NCBI GenBank assembly: GCA_946479725.1
Contig: CAMLHB010000165.1
Coordinates: 1 to 5,369, forward strand
Source: an uncultured Actinomycetes bacterium
GTDB lineage: Bacteria > Actinomycetota > Thermoleophilia > Solirubrobacterales > 70-9
Direction: 5' to 3'
Length of the DNA stretch: 5,369 nucleotides
Shown: piece by piece, positions 1-5,287 of the stretch
Layout: every line of letters starts with the position of its first letter
Position numbering within the stretch: position 1 is the first letter of the stretch
Made by a program: the position numbers and the translations under genes
Notes under the pieces: generated by a model
The model's input: only the letters and a program-made list of their open reading frames with translations
The model's database searches: none
Told to the model about the DNA's origin: nothing

Positions 1-1349
1 AGGTCGGCGAGCAGTGAGGCCGCGCCGTCGCCGAGCGCACAGGCCCGGGCCTCGGCCGGGGTCATCTCGGCGTTGCAGCGCCCGCTCCCGAGCCGGTGCT
101 CCTGACGCTCTCGGGCCGCGCAGACCCGCTCCCGCACCGCCGCCGAGGGCTCGCCCGGGGCGCCGCCGATCTCCGCCGCGCTCGGCTGCCGCACCGCGGC
201 GAGGATGTCGATCCGGTCGGCGAGGGCTCCACTCAGCTTGCCCTGGTAGCGCTGGACCTCGTACGGCGAGCAGGTGCAATCCGGATCGGCTTCGCCGCGT
301 CCGCAGGGGCAGGGGTTGGCGGCGGCCACGAGCATGAACCGGCAGGGCAGCAGACGCTGGCCTCCGACCCGGGCGATCGCCACCTCACCGGTCTCCAGCG
401 GCGCCCGCAGCGCCTCCAGGGCATCGCGCCTGAACTCGCAGAGCTCGTCGAGGAAGAGGACGCCCCGGTGGGCCAGCGTCACCTCACCCGCCCGGGGCGG
501 GCTGCCGCCGCCGACGAGGCCGGCGGCGCTGACCGTGTGATGCGGCGCCCGGAACGGCCGGCCGCCTGGCAGCGTGTCGAGCCTGCCACAGGCGCTGGCG
601 ATCCGTGCCACCTCCAGCGCATCGCCGACGGCAAGCGGCGCCAGGATCGACGGCAGCCGGCTTGCGGCGAGCGACTTACCCGCGCCCGGCGGTCCCACCA
701 TCAGCAGGCTGTGGCCGCCGGCCGCCGCCACCTCGAGCGCGTGCCGCAGGTGCGGTTGTCCGCGCAGATCCGCCAGATCAGGGGCGCCTGGAGGAGATTC
801 GAGCCGGAGCGGCAGCGGCTCCGGCGAAGTCGGCTCCCACTCGCCCGCGACCAGCGCCTGAAGCTGGCCCAGCGCCTCGACCGGCACCACTTCGATACCG
901 GCCGCCAATGCGGCCTCGGCTCCGTTCTCCGCCGGCAGGACGATCGCCTCCGCCCCACTCTCCCGCGCCGCCTCGGCCATCGCCAGCGCCCCCTGTACCG
1001 GCCGCGTGACTCCGTCCAGGGCCAGCTCGCCTGCCAACGCCACCCGCGCCAGCCGCTCCCACTCCAACTGACCGGATGCGCTCAAGAGAGCCGCGGCGAT
1101 CGCCAGGTCCATGCCCGGCCCCGCCTTGCGCAGGCTCGCCGGCGCCAGGTTGACGACAATCCGCCGCAGGGGGAACTCGAAGCCGCAATTGACCAGCGCC
1201 GCCCGGACCCGCTCGCGCGCCTCCCGCACGGCGGTATCGGGCAACCCGACGATGGTGAAGTTGGGCAGCCCCCGGTGGACGTCGACCTCGACCTGAACCG
1301 GTCGGGCGGCGATGCCGTCGAGGGTGAAGGTGCGGGCGGTGGCGAGCAC
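1..1349 (-). CDS. yifB: YifB/ComM family Mg-chelatase-like AAA+ ATPase, 3' end beyond the window
   Basis: The minus strand is open from about 1433 to the window edge. From the GTG at 1349-1347 it encodes 449 residues beginning MLATARTFTLDG, as family members do (MLA...GIDG). An N-terminal Lon-S16-like (ChlI) domain covers about residues 10-140, with GLPNFTIVGLPD and NLAPASLRKAGPGMDLAIA. The ATPase domain has Walker A GPPGAGKS (219-226), APHHTVSAAGLVGG, Walker B GVLFLDE (296-302), NPCPCG (345-350) and ADRIDI. The family is about 500 residues long, so some 55 C-terminal residues lie outside. ComM is a hexameric helicase that drives branch migration during natural transformation in Gram-negative bacteria; its role in actinobacteria is less clear. 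Two small differences from the usual form are DELCEF for DELPEF and LPCRF for fPARF. The start is uncertain: GTG at 1358 and TTG at 1412 are also in frame, and none has a good Shine-Dalgarno sequence. The gene is divergent from yraN. Confidence 0.93.
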   Translation of the reverse strand, partial: MLATARTFTLDGIAARPVQVEVDVHRGLPNFTIVGLPDTAVREARERVRAALVNCGFEFPLRRIVVNLAPASLRKAGPGMDLAIAAALLSASGQLEWERLARVALAGELALDGVTRPVQGALAMAEAARESGAEAIVLPAENGAEAALAAGIEVVPVEALGQLQALVAGEWEPTSPEPLPLRLESPPGAPDLADLRGQPHLRHALEVAAAGGHSLLMVGPPGAGKSLAASRLPSILAPLAVGDALEVARIASACGRLDTLPGGRPFRAPHHTVSAAGLVGGGSPPRAGEVTLAHRGVLFLDELCEFRRDALEALRAPLETGEVAIARVGGQRLLPCRFMLVAAANPCPCGRGEADPDCTCSPYEVQRYQGKLSGALADRIDILAAVRQPSAAEIGGAPGEPSAAVRERVCAARERQEHRLGSGRCNAEMTPAEARACALGDGAASLLAD

Positions 1350-1451
1350 GACGACCACGCTAGGAGGCTTCTTTTCACGCGTGGTGCGCAGAAGGAAAAA
1401 TCTTCGGGCCAAAGGCGGGGAGAGTCTGTGACTTCACGCCCTTAGGGAGAA
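1350..1451. other. Divergent intergenic region between yifB and yraN
   Basis: About 100 nt separates the two divergent starts, so any promoters for both genes should lie here. It is less GC-rich than its surroundings, with a GAAGGAAAAATCTTC stretch at 1391-1405. It holds the 8-nt palindrome CACGCGTG (1376-1383) and the heptamer TTCACGC twice (1374-1380 and 1433-1439). I could not identify a defensible -10/-35 pair on either strand, so the promoter role rests on gene orientation only. Confidence 0.4.
1444..1450 (+). promoter_or_regulatory. Probable ribosome binding site of yraN
   Basis: AGGGAGA lies directly before the ATG at 1452. It includes a GGGAG core, with a spacing of only about 2 nt that is shorter than optimal. 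Confidence 0.4.
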
Positions 1452-1829
1452 ATGACCGTCGCCCGGCGCCGCACCGGCCAGATCGCCGAGGACCTCGTCG
1501 CCCAGACGCTGGCCGCCTCTGGCTGGGAGATCGTCGAGCGCAACGCCCGCACCCGCTACGGCGAGCTCGACATCGTCGCCCGCGACGGCGAGACCCTCGT
1601 CTTCGTCGAGGTCAAGGGCGCCCGCGCCGATACCTCCTTCGGCCCCGAGAAGCCGATCCTCTCGATCGACTTCCGCAAGCAGCGCCGGGTCCGCCGCCTC
1701 GCCACCGCCTGGCTCTCAGAGCGCCGGGACCAGCCCTACTACCGGGAGATCCGCTTCGACGCCGTCGGCGTCACCCTCGACCGCCAGGGCCACGCCGTCG
1801 ACGTCGAGCACCTCGAAGGAGCGTTCTAA
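1452..1829 (+). CDS. yraN: YraN family (UPF0102) endonuclease-like protein
   Basis: This 125-residue protein matches the usual YraN length of about 115-130. YraN proteins have a restriction-endonuclease-like fold related to Holliday-junction resolvases; their cellular role is not established. The expected acidic/lysine set is visible: E13 in the first helix, GELD with D40, and EVK with E53 and K55, followed by the family RFDAVGV motif at about 101-107. The ATG at 1452 is chosen because GGGAG lies at 1445-1449, although only 2 nt upstream, which is short. The following residues (RRTGQIAEDLVAQTL) fit the family N-terminus. It is the only plus-strand gene here. In related genomes yraN is co-directional between rnhB and yifB. 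Its TAA overlaps the opposite-strand TAG of rnhB. Confidence 0.95.
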   Translation: MTVARRRTGQIAEDLVAQTLAASGWEIVERNARTRYGELDIVARDGETLVFVEVKGARADTSFGPEKPILSIDFRKQRRVRRLATAWLSERRDQPYYREIRFDAVGVTLDRQGHAVDVEHLEGAF

Positions 1830-2542
1830 CCCAACTCCAGCTGGGAGTAGGCGACGGACTGGAACGAGCGCCGGTGCAGCGGCGAGATCCCGATTTCCTC
1901 GATCGCCTGGCGGTGCTCCGGGGTCGAGTAGCCGACGTGTTCCTCGAAGCCCCAGCCCGGGTGCCGCGGCGCGATGTCCCGCATATAGCGGTCGCGCGTC
2001 ACCTTCGCGATCACCGAGGCGGCGGCGATCGCAGCGCTGGTGGCATCCCCCTTCACGACCCGCCGATGCGGAACCGTGCAGTCGTGGAGGCGGAAGCCGT
2101 CGACAAGGCAGATCGCGTCCTCACCCGGCGCCAGCCGCTCCAGCGCCAGCGAGAGCGCTTCGATGTTGGTCACGTGCAGCCCGCGACGGTCGATCCCCGG
2201 CGCCGAGCGGACGACGACGCTGACCCGCTCGGCCGCGCGCAGCACGCACGGGTACATCTCCAGCCGCCGCTCCTCGGTCATCTGCTTGGAGTCGTGTAGG
2301 CCGCTGAGCGCCCGGCGGTCGGAGTGCGAGAGGCGCTCGTAGTCGATCAGCACCGCGGCGGCGACCAGAGGTCCCGCCAGGCACCCCCGCCCCGCCTCGT
2401 CGGCGCCGGCGACGCAGCGGCTCTGCAGCCCGCGGTCAAAGGCGAACAGGCGGCGGCTGCGGGCGAGCCGGCGCCGGTGGGTCTTGCCGGGCTTGGGACT
2501 CTTAGAGTCCGCCGATGCGGTTCGGGGGCCAGTAGGTGGCAA
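1826..2542 (-). CDS. rnhB: Ribonuclease HII
   Basis: RNase HII cuts RNA in RNA-DNA hybrids and at single ribonucleotides embedded in DNA. Using the TTG start the protein is 238 residues. It shows DEAGRG with catalytic D48 and E49, D148 in LVDGFRL, D166 in VVKGDATSAA, then SVIAKVTRDRYM and the C-terminal HRRSF motif, so all four metal-binding acids are present. The start needs care: between the lepB stop (2502) and the DEAGRG motif there is no in-frame ATG, GTG or TTG. TTG at 2542-2540 has GGAGAGG (2552-2546) with 6 nt between GGAG and the start, and puts the first catalytic Asp near residue 48, as expected for actinobacterial homologues. GTG at 2608 would give 260 residues but lies in the conserved MGDNRG segment of lepB. 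With TTG, 41 nt overlap lepB, implying translational coupling. Confidence 0.93.
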   Translation of the reverse strand: MPPTGPRTASADSKSPKPGKTHRRRLARSRRLFAFDRGLQSRCVAGADEAGRGCLAGPLVAAAVLIDYERLSHSDRRALSGLHDSKQMTEERRLEMYPCVLRAAERVSVVVRSAPGIDRRGLHVTNIEALSLALERLAPGEDAICLVDGFRLHDCTVPHRRVVKGDATSAAIAAASVIAKVTRDRYMRDIAPRHPGWGFEEHVGYSTPEHRQAIEEIGISPLHRRSFQSVAYSQLELG

Positions 2543-3119
2543 AGGCCTCTCCGATGATCCAGGACTTGGGGACTGGTCCCCATTCGCGGCTGTCGTCGCT
2601 GGCCCCACGGTTGTCCCCCATCATGAAGTAGTGATCGGGTGGAATCGTGATCTGCTTCGGCAAATTGCAGGAAGGGCAGGGGTTGATGTAGGGCTCGTCG
2701 GCAACCATCTTGCCGTTCACCACCGGGTGACCTTCCTTGACCGAGAGCGTGTCGCCCGGGCCGGCGACGATCCGCTTGATGAAGTTGTCGCCCGCCTGCT
2801 GGTCGGTCGCTTTCGGGCAGGGTTCGGTCTGGTTGCGGTTGACGCCGCACTGTTCGCCCGGGCCGCCTTCGGAGCCGGCGGGCGGGTGGAAGACGACGAT
2901 GTCGCCGATCTGCGGGTCCTTGAAGTGGTAGAGGAAGCGGTTGACGAGGACGCGCTGGCCGACGTCCAGCGTCGGTTCCATCGAGCCGGAGGGGATCTGG
3001 TAGGGCTTCACGACCCAGGCCTGGATCGCCAGCGCCAGCCCGAGGGCAAGCGCGACGATGACGACCAGCTCGATCAGGCCGCCCGCTTTGGATTCCGGCT
3101 TCGGGATCTTGGGATTCAG
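2502..3119 (-). CDS. lepB: Type I signal peptidase, probable CTG start
   Basis: This membrane serine protease removes signal peptides from exported proteins, using a Ser/Lys dyad. From the CTG at 3119-3117 it has 205 residues. It has a short cytoplasmic segment (about 1-14, K-rich), one transmembrane helix at about 15-37 ([23 protein letters not shown]), then the PSGSMEPTL box with nucleophile S46. KRIVAGPGD carries general base K115, and box E is [11 protein letters not shown] (GDN at 168-170). Starting at the first standard codon, GTG 3011, would remove the whole membrane helix, so the true start must be upstream. No ATG, GTG or TTG occurs in frame back to the stop at 3177. CTG 3119 overlaps the rplS TGA (CTGA) and has GAGGA 9 nt upstream. 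The outer domain has an insertion with C91 and C101 and a CPSC motif (C148, C151), which could form disulfides. Confidence 0.92.
   Translation of the reverse strand: MNPKIPKPESKAGGLIELVVIVALALGLALAIQAWVVKPYQIPSGSMEPTLDVGQRVLVNRFLYHFKDPQIGDIVVFHPPAGSEGGPGEQCGVNRNQTEPCPKATDQQAGDNFIKRIVAGPGDTLSVKEGHPVVNGKMVADEPYINPCPSCNLPKQITIPPDHYFMMGDNRGASDDSREWGPVPKSWIIGEAFATYWPPNRIGGL
2546..2552 (-). promoter_or_regulatory. Ribosome binding site supporting the TTG start of rnhB
   Basis: GGAGAGG on the minus strand, inside the 3' end of lepB. Its GGAG core is 6 nt from the TTG at 2542. It is the best Shine-Dalgarno match near any in-frame rnhB start and decides between TTG 2542 and GTG 2608. Confidence 0.5.
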
Positions 3120-3754
3120 GCTGCCGAGTCCTCGTCGGAGTCGCCGCCCCCCGGCGGCTCCTCGTCCTCGGCATCCTCAGGCGCTGCAGTGTCCTCGGTC
3201 TCCCCCGCCGCGGGCGCATCCGCGTCCGTCTCCGCCGCCGTCTCAGTCTCCGCCTCGGCCTCCGGCGCACTCTCCTCCGTCGCGGCCTCAGGCTGCTCCT
3301 CGACCTTCTCGACCGGCACCACCTCGTCCTGGCTGACCCCCTCGGCATCGACTGCCGTGGACTCGCCGTCGGCCGCGCCGGCGACCGCGACAACGTCGTC
3401 GTCGATCCCCCAGCGCCGCTCGGCGACGCGGGCGGCCTTGCCGATGCGGCCGCGCAGGTAGTAGAGCTTGGCCCGCCGCACATCGCCGCGCGCCGCCACC
3501 TCGAGCTTCTCGATCTTCGGCGAGTGCAGCGGGAACGTCCGCTCCACCCCGACGCCGAAGGACTGCTTGCGGACCGTAAAGGTCTCGCGTACGCCGGAGC
3601 CCTGGCGCTTGAGGACGACGCCCTCGAATACCTGGGTCCGTTTGCGGCTGCCCTCGATCACCTGGAAGTGGACGCGGACGCGGTCACCAGGCTCGAAGTT
3701 GGGCAGCCCCTGCTTCAGCTGGGCGCGCTCGATGCTGTCGATTACGGAGCTCAT
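3116..3754 (-). CDS. rplS: 50S ribosomal protein L19 (bL19) with a long acidic C-terminal tail
   Basis: L19 sits at the 30S-50S interface of the ribosome. Residues 1-115 are a full normal L19 core: [19 protein letters not shown], the [20 protein letters not shown] segment, [20 protein letters not shown], and [18 protein letters not shown]. The usual family length is about 115-120. This protein continues to 212 residues. Residues 117-212 contain 35 Asp/Glu and a single Lys, with Ala, Thr, Pro and Gly, and look intrinsically disordered. The reading frame is uninterrupted between core and tail. ATG 3754 is chosen because the conserved N-terminus begins there; the frame stays open far upstream, but only as out-of-frame sequence over trmD. 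No clear Shine-Dalgarno sequence precedes the ATG. The TGA stop shares bases with the proposed lepB start. Confidence 0.96.
   Translation of the reverse strand: MSSVIDSIERAQLKQGLPNFEPGDRVRVHFQVIEGSRKRTQVFEGVVLKRQGSGVRETFTVRKQSFGVGVERTFPLHSPKIEKLEVAARGDVRRAKLYYLRGRIGKAARVAERRWGIDDDVVAVAGAADGESTAVDAEGVSQDEVVPVEKVEEQPEAATEESAPEAEAETETAAETDADAPAAGETEDTAAPEDAEDEEPPGGGDSDEDSAA
3129..3133 (-). promoter_or_regulatory. Probable ribosome binding site of lepB
   Basis: GAGGA lies inside the last codons of rplS, 9 nt before the proposed CTG start of lepB. The region is acidic coding sequence rich in GAG/GAC codons, so a chance match is possible. Confidence 0.4.
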
Positions 3755-3785
3755 GTGAGGTGTGTTGCCGATGAATCCCTGCGAG

Positions 3786-3823
3786 AAAAAACCGCCGGGA
3801 CCCAGGTGCGGGAACCGCGCGGT
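3786..3823 (-). terminator. Hairpin plus T6 in the rplS leader (terminator or attenuator)
   Basis: On the minus strand ACCGC (3823-3819) pairs with GCGGT (3795-3791). CGG (3817-3815) pairs with CCG (3798-3796) after a one-base bulge. CCC (3812-3810) pairs with GGG (3803-3801) around a 6-nt loop. TTTTTT (3791-3786) follows at once. This gives about 11 pairs and a T run, as in an intrinsic terminator. It ends 31 nt before the rplS ATG and after the trmD stop, leaving little room for a separate promoter. That favours partial termination or attenuation over a full operon end. Confidence 0.5.
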
Positions 3824-3846
3824 CGCGGAATGGTAGCTATTCCGCG
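3824..3846 (-). repeat. Perfect 8-bp inverted repeat over the trmD stop codon
   Basis: CGCGGAAT (3846-3839 on the minus strand) and ATTCCGCG (3831-3824) are exact reverse complements around the 7-nt loop AGCTACC. The trmD TAG (3839-3837) straddles the stem and the loop. It lies directly before the T6 hairpin, so the two may form a tandem RNA structure. No T run follows this hairpin itself. Confidence 0.6.
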
Positions 3847-4514
3847 TCTTTTTCGAACTGCTCCGCCCGCAGCCTGCTCTGCTCCAGCCGCCACTCGCGC
3901 ACTTTCCCGTGGTCTCCGGAGAGGAGGACGTCGGGGACATCCCACCCGCGGTAGCTGGGCGGGCGGGTGAAGTGCGGGTACTCGGGCATCCCCTCGAGGG
4001 CGTGGCTGAAGGACTCCTCGACGGCCGAGTCCTCGTGACCGAGGGCGCCGGGGAGCTTGCGCATGAGGACATCGGCGACGACCATCGCCGGCAGCTCACC
4101 GCCGGCGAGGACGTAGCGGCCGATCGAGAGCTCCTCGTCGGCGAGGTGCCGGTGGACGCGGTCGTCGAAGCCCTCGTAGCGGCCGCAGAGCAGGGCGACG
4201 TGGGGCTCGGCGACCAACTCGTCGGCGATCGGGTCGTCGAGCACCGGGCCGGTCGGCGAGAGGAGGACGATCCGCGGCCGCGGTCCTTCGCCATAGGCCG
4301 CCCGCAGAGCGGCGTCGACGACGTCGACCCGCAGCACCATCCCGGCGCCGCCGCCGTAGGGGGAGTCGTCGACCTGGCCGGCGTTCAGCGGCGTCGAGTC
4401 GCGGTAGTTGAAGAAGTTGAGTTGGTTGCCTTCGCGCAGCGCATTCTGGACCGAGCGCTGGGTCCGGAACCAGTCGAAGGCCTCGGGGAAGAGAGTGAAG
4501 ACGTCGAGGCGCAC
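3837..4514 (-). CDS. trmD: tRNA (guanine-N1-)-methyltransferase TrmD
   Basis: TrmD makes m1G37 in tRNAs with a G36-G37 sequence, using S-adenosylmethionine, and so prevents +1 frameshifts. The 225-residue protein starts [13 protein letters not shown] and contains [12 protein letters not shown] (49-60), the trefoil-knot segments [13 protein letters not shown] (108-120) and [17 protein letters not shown] (128-144), then [20 protein letters not shown]. It is slightly shorter than the usual 240-255 residues because the C-terminal domain is trimmed. R152 aligns with E. coli R154. The general-base Asp (D169 of E. coli) is replaced by E167 in AVEESF. D135 of E. coli SIGDYVL is R133 here. The start is GTG 4514 with only a weak upstream match (GCAAG). 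It lies 23 nt after khpA, with no rimM between them. Confidence 0.96.
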   Translation of the reverse strand: MRLDVFTLFPEAFDWFRTQRSVQNALREGNQLNFFNYRDSTPLNAGQVDDSPYGGGAGMVLRVDVVDAALRAAYGEGPRPRIVLLSPTGPVLDDPIADELVAEPHVALLCGRYEGFDDRVHRHLADEELSIGRYVLAGGELPAMVVADVLMRKLPGALGHEDSAVEESFSHALEGMPEYPHFTRPPSYRGWDVPDVLLSGDHGKVREWRLEQSRLRAEQFEKDAE

Positions 4515-4537
4515 CTTGCGAGCGTCAGCGAGCGCTT

Positions 4538-4768
4538 TTAGTCGAGGATGTCGACGATGACGCGGCGGTCGATCCGCACCGCGGCCGCCTTGGCGATCGT
4601 CCGGATCGCGTTGGCGATCCGGCCGCCCTTGCCGATCACGCGGCCGAGGTCGCCCTCGGCGACGCTGATCTCGTAGACGAGGTCGCCGTCCTCTTCCAGC
4701 TCCTCGACCGAGACCGCCTCGGGGTCCTCGACGAGGGCCTTGACGAGAAACTCGAGCAGCTCGGTCAT
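4538..4768 (-). CDS. khpA: KhpA family KH-domain RNA-binding protein
   Basis: This 76-residue protein is a single KH domain of the KhpA/YlqC type, a small RNA-binding protein that in other bacteria pairs with KhpB and affects cell elongation and RNA metabolism. The RNA-binding GxxG loop is VIGKGGR, with G46 and G49, followed by the helix IANAIRTIAKAAAV and the strand VRIDRRVIVDIL. The N-terminal helix MTELLEFLVKALVEDPEAV is also typical. Length matches the family. ATG 4768 begins the conserved N-terminus. It is 17 nt from the rpsP stop, which fits co-transcription; no strong Shine-Dalgarno sequence is seen. Confidence 0.93.
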   Translation of the reverse strand: MTELLEFLVKALVEDPEAVSVEELEEDGDLVYEISVAEGDLGRVIGKGGRIANAIRTIAKAAAVRIDRRVIVDILD

Positions 4769-4785
4769 CGCCCGACGACCATCGA

Positions 4786-5040
4786 CTAGCTGCCGGAGGC
4801 TTTGATGCCCTTGGTCCGCAGCAGGGTCGCGACCGTCTCCGACGGCTGGGCGCCGTGCTCGAGCCAGTGCTTCGCGCGCTCCTCGTCGATGTTGATCGTC
4901 GAGGGCTCGGTCTGCGGGTTGTACTGGCCGATCGTCTCGATCGTCCGCCCGTCGCGCGGCGAGCGTTTGTCGGCGACGACGATCCGCCAGATCGGGTTCT
5001 TCTTCGAACCCACGCGTCTAAGTCTGATTCTGACTGCCAT
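4786..5040 (-). CDS. rpsP: 30S ribosomal protein S16 (bS16)
   Basis: S16 is a small, basic protein of the 30S subunit body. The 84-residue sequence is complete: [20 protein letters not shown], then [22 protein letters not shown], an [20 protein letters not shown] helix region and the terminal LLRTKGI. Length is normal for the family (about 80-90). The ATG at 5040 is fixed by the conserved MAVRIRL start. It lies 13 nt after the ffh stop, so ffh and rpsP are probably on one transcript. No obvious Shine-Dalgarno sequence is visible in the short spacer, so coupling to ffh translation is plausible. Confidence 0.97.
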   Translation of the reverse strand: MAVRIRLRRVGSKKNPIWRIVVADKRSPRDGRTIETIGQYNPQTEPSTINIDEERAKHWLEHGAQPSETVATLLRTKGIKASGS

Positions 5041-5053
5041 AGGGTCGCGCAGA

Positions 5054-5287
5054 TTAGCGTCTACGGGCCTCCGGGCGCGGTCCGCGCTGGTTGCCGCCCC
5101 CCAACTGGGCCATCTGCTGCGGCGTCGGCATCCGCCCGTTCGCCATCGATTTCATCAGCACCCGCATTTGGTCGAACTGCTTGACCAGGGCGTTGACGTT
5201 CTGCACCTTGGTGCCGGAGCCGTTGGCGATCCGTTTGCGACGGGAGCCGTTGATGATCCCCGGGTTGGCCCGCTCCTGGGGCGTCAT
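5054..5287 (-). pseudogene. ffh: Ffh (SRP54) C-terminal M-domain fragment after an in-frame TAG
   Basis: The 77 residues from ATG 5287 begin [19 protein letters not shown] and include the SRP-RNA-binding motif [11 protein letters not shown], then [21 protein letters not shown] and a tail ending PEARRR. In Ffh the M domain binds both 4.5S/SRP RNA and signal sequences. This piece is the end of that domain, not a complete protein. It is in the same frame as the preceding Ffh sequence (5291-5369) and is separated from it only by the TAG at 5288-5290. Homologues have Ser there (AII-x-SMTP), so TCG to TAG would be one change. No Shine-Dalgarno sequence precedes the ATG, so independent translation would depend on stop-start reinitiation (TAGATG). 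Possible explanations are a sequence error, a real nonsense mutation, readthrough, or a split gene. The strong conservation after the TAG argues against old decay. Confidence 0.8.

Noticed and set aside
1376..1439. CACGCGTG palindrome and TTCACGC repeat as an operator
   Set aside because: Short GC-rich matches in a 100-nt gap are expected by chance; I could not tie them to a regulator or a promoter.
96..1445. Long plus-strand ORF of 449 codons
   Set aside because: It lies codon-for-codon opposite yifB, is Arg/Gln/Pro-rich with no recognisable domain, and is explained by the rarity of TTA, CTA and TCA codons in a GC-rich gene.
2484..3461. Plus-strand ORF of 325 codons
   Set aside because: Antisense to lepB and the acidic tail of rplS; its low-complexity Ser/Ala stretch is the complement of the Glu/Ala codons.
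2347..3483. Minus-strand ORF of 378 codons
   Set aside because: An out-of-frame reading over rplS, lepB and the start of rnhB, Arg/Pro-rich, without any family motif.
3755..4294. N-terminal extension of the L19 reading frame over trmD
   Set aside because: The frame is open upstream but overlaps trmD out of frame and looks like Ser/Arg-rich noise; the conserved L19 N-terminus begins at ATG 3754.
4509..4535. GCGAGCG direct repeat in the khpA-trmD gap
   Set aside because: Two copies of a 7-nt GC-rich word spaced 3 nt apart form no strong stem and do not support a named element.
3909..4541. Plus-strand ORF of 210 codons
   Set aside because: Antisense shadow of trmD, whose SPOUT motifs are unmistakable on the minus strand.
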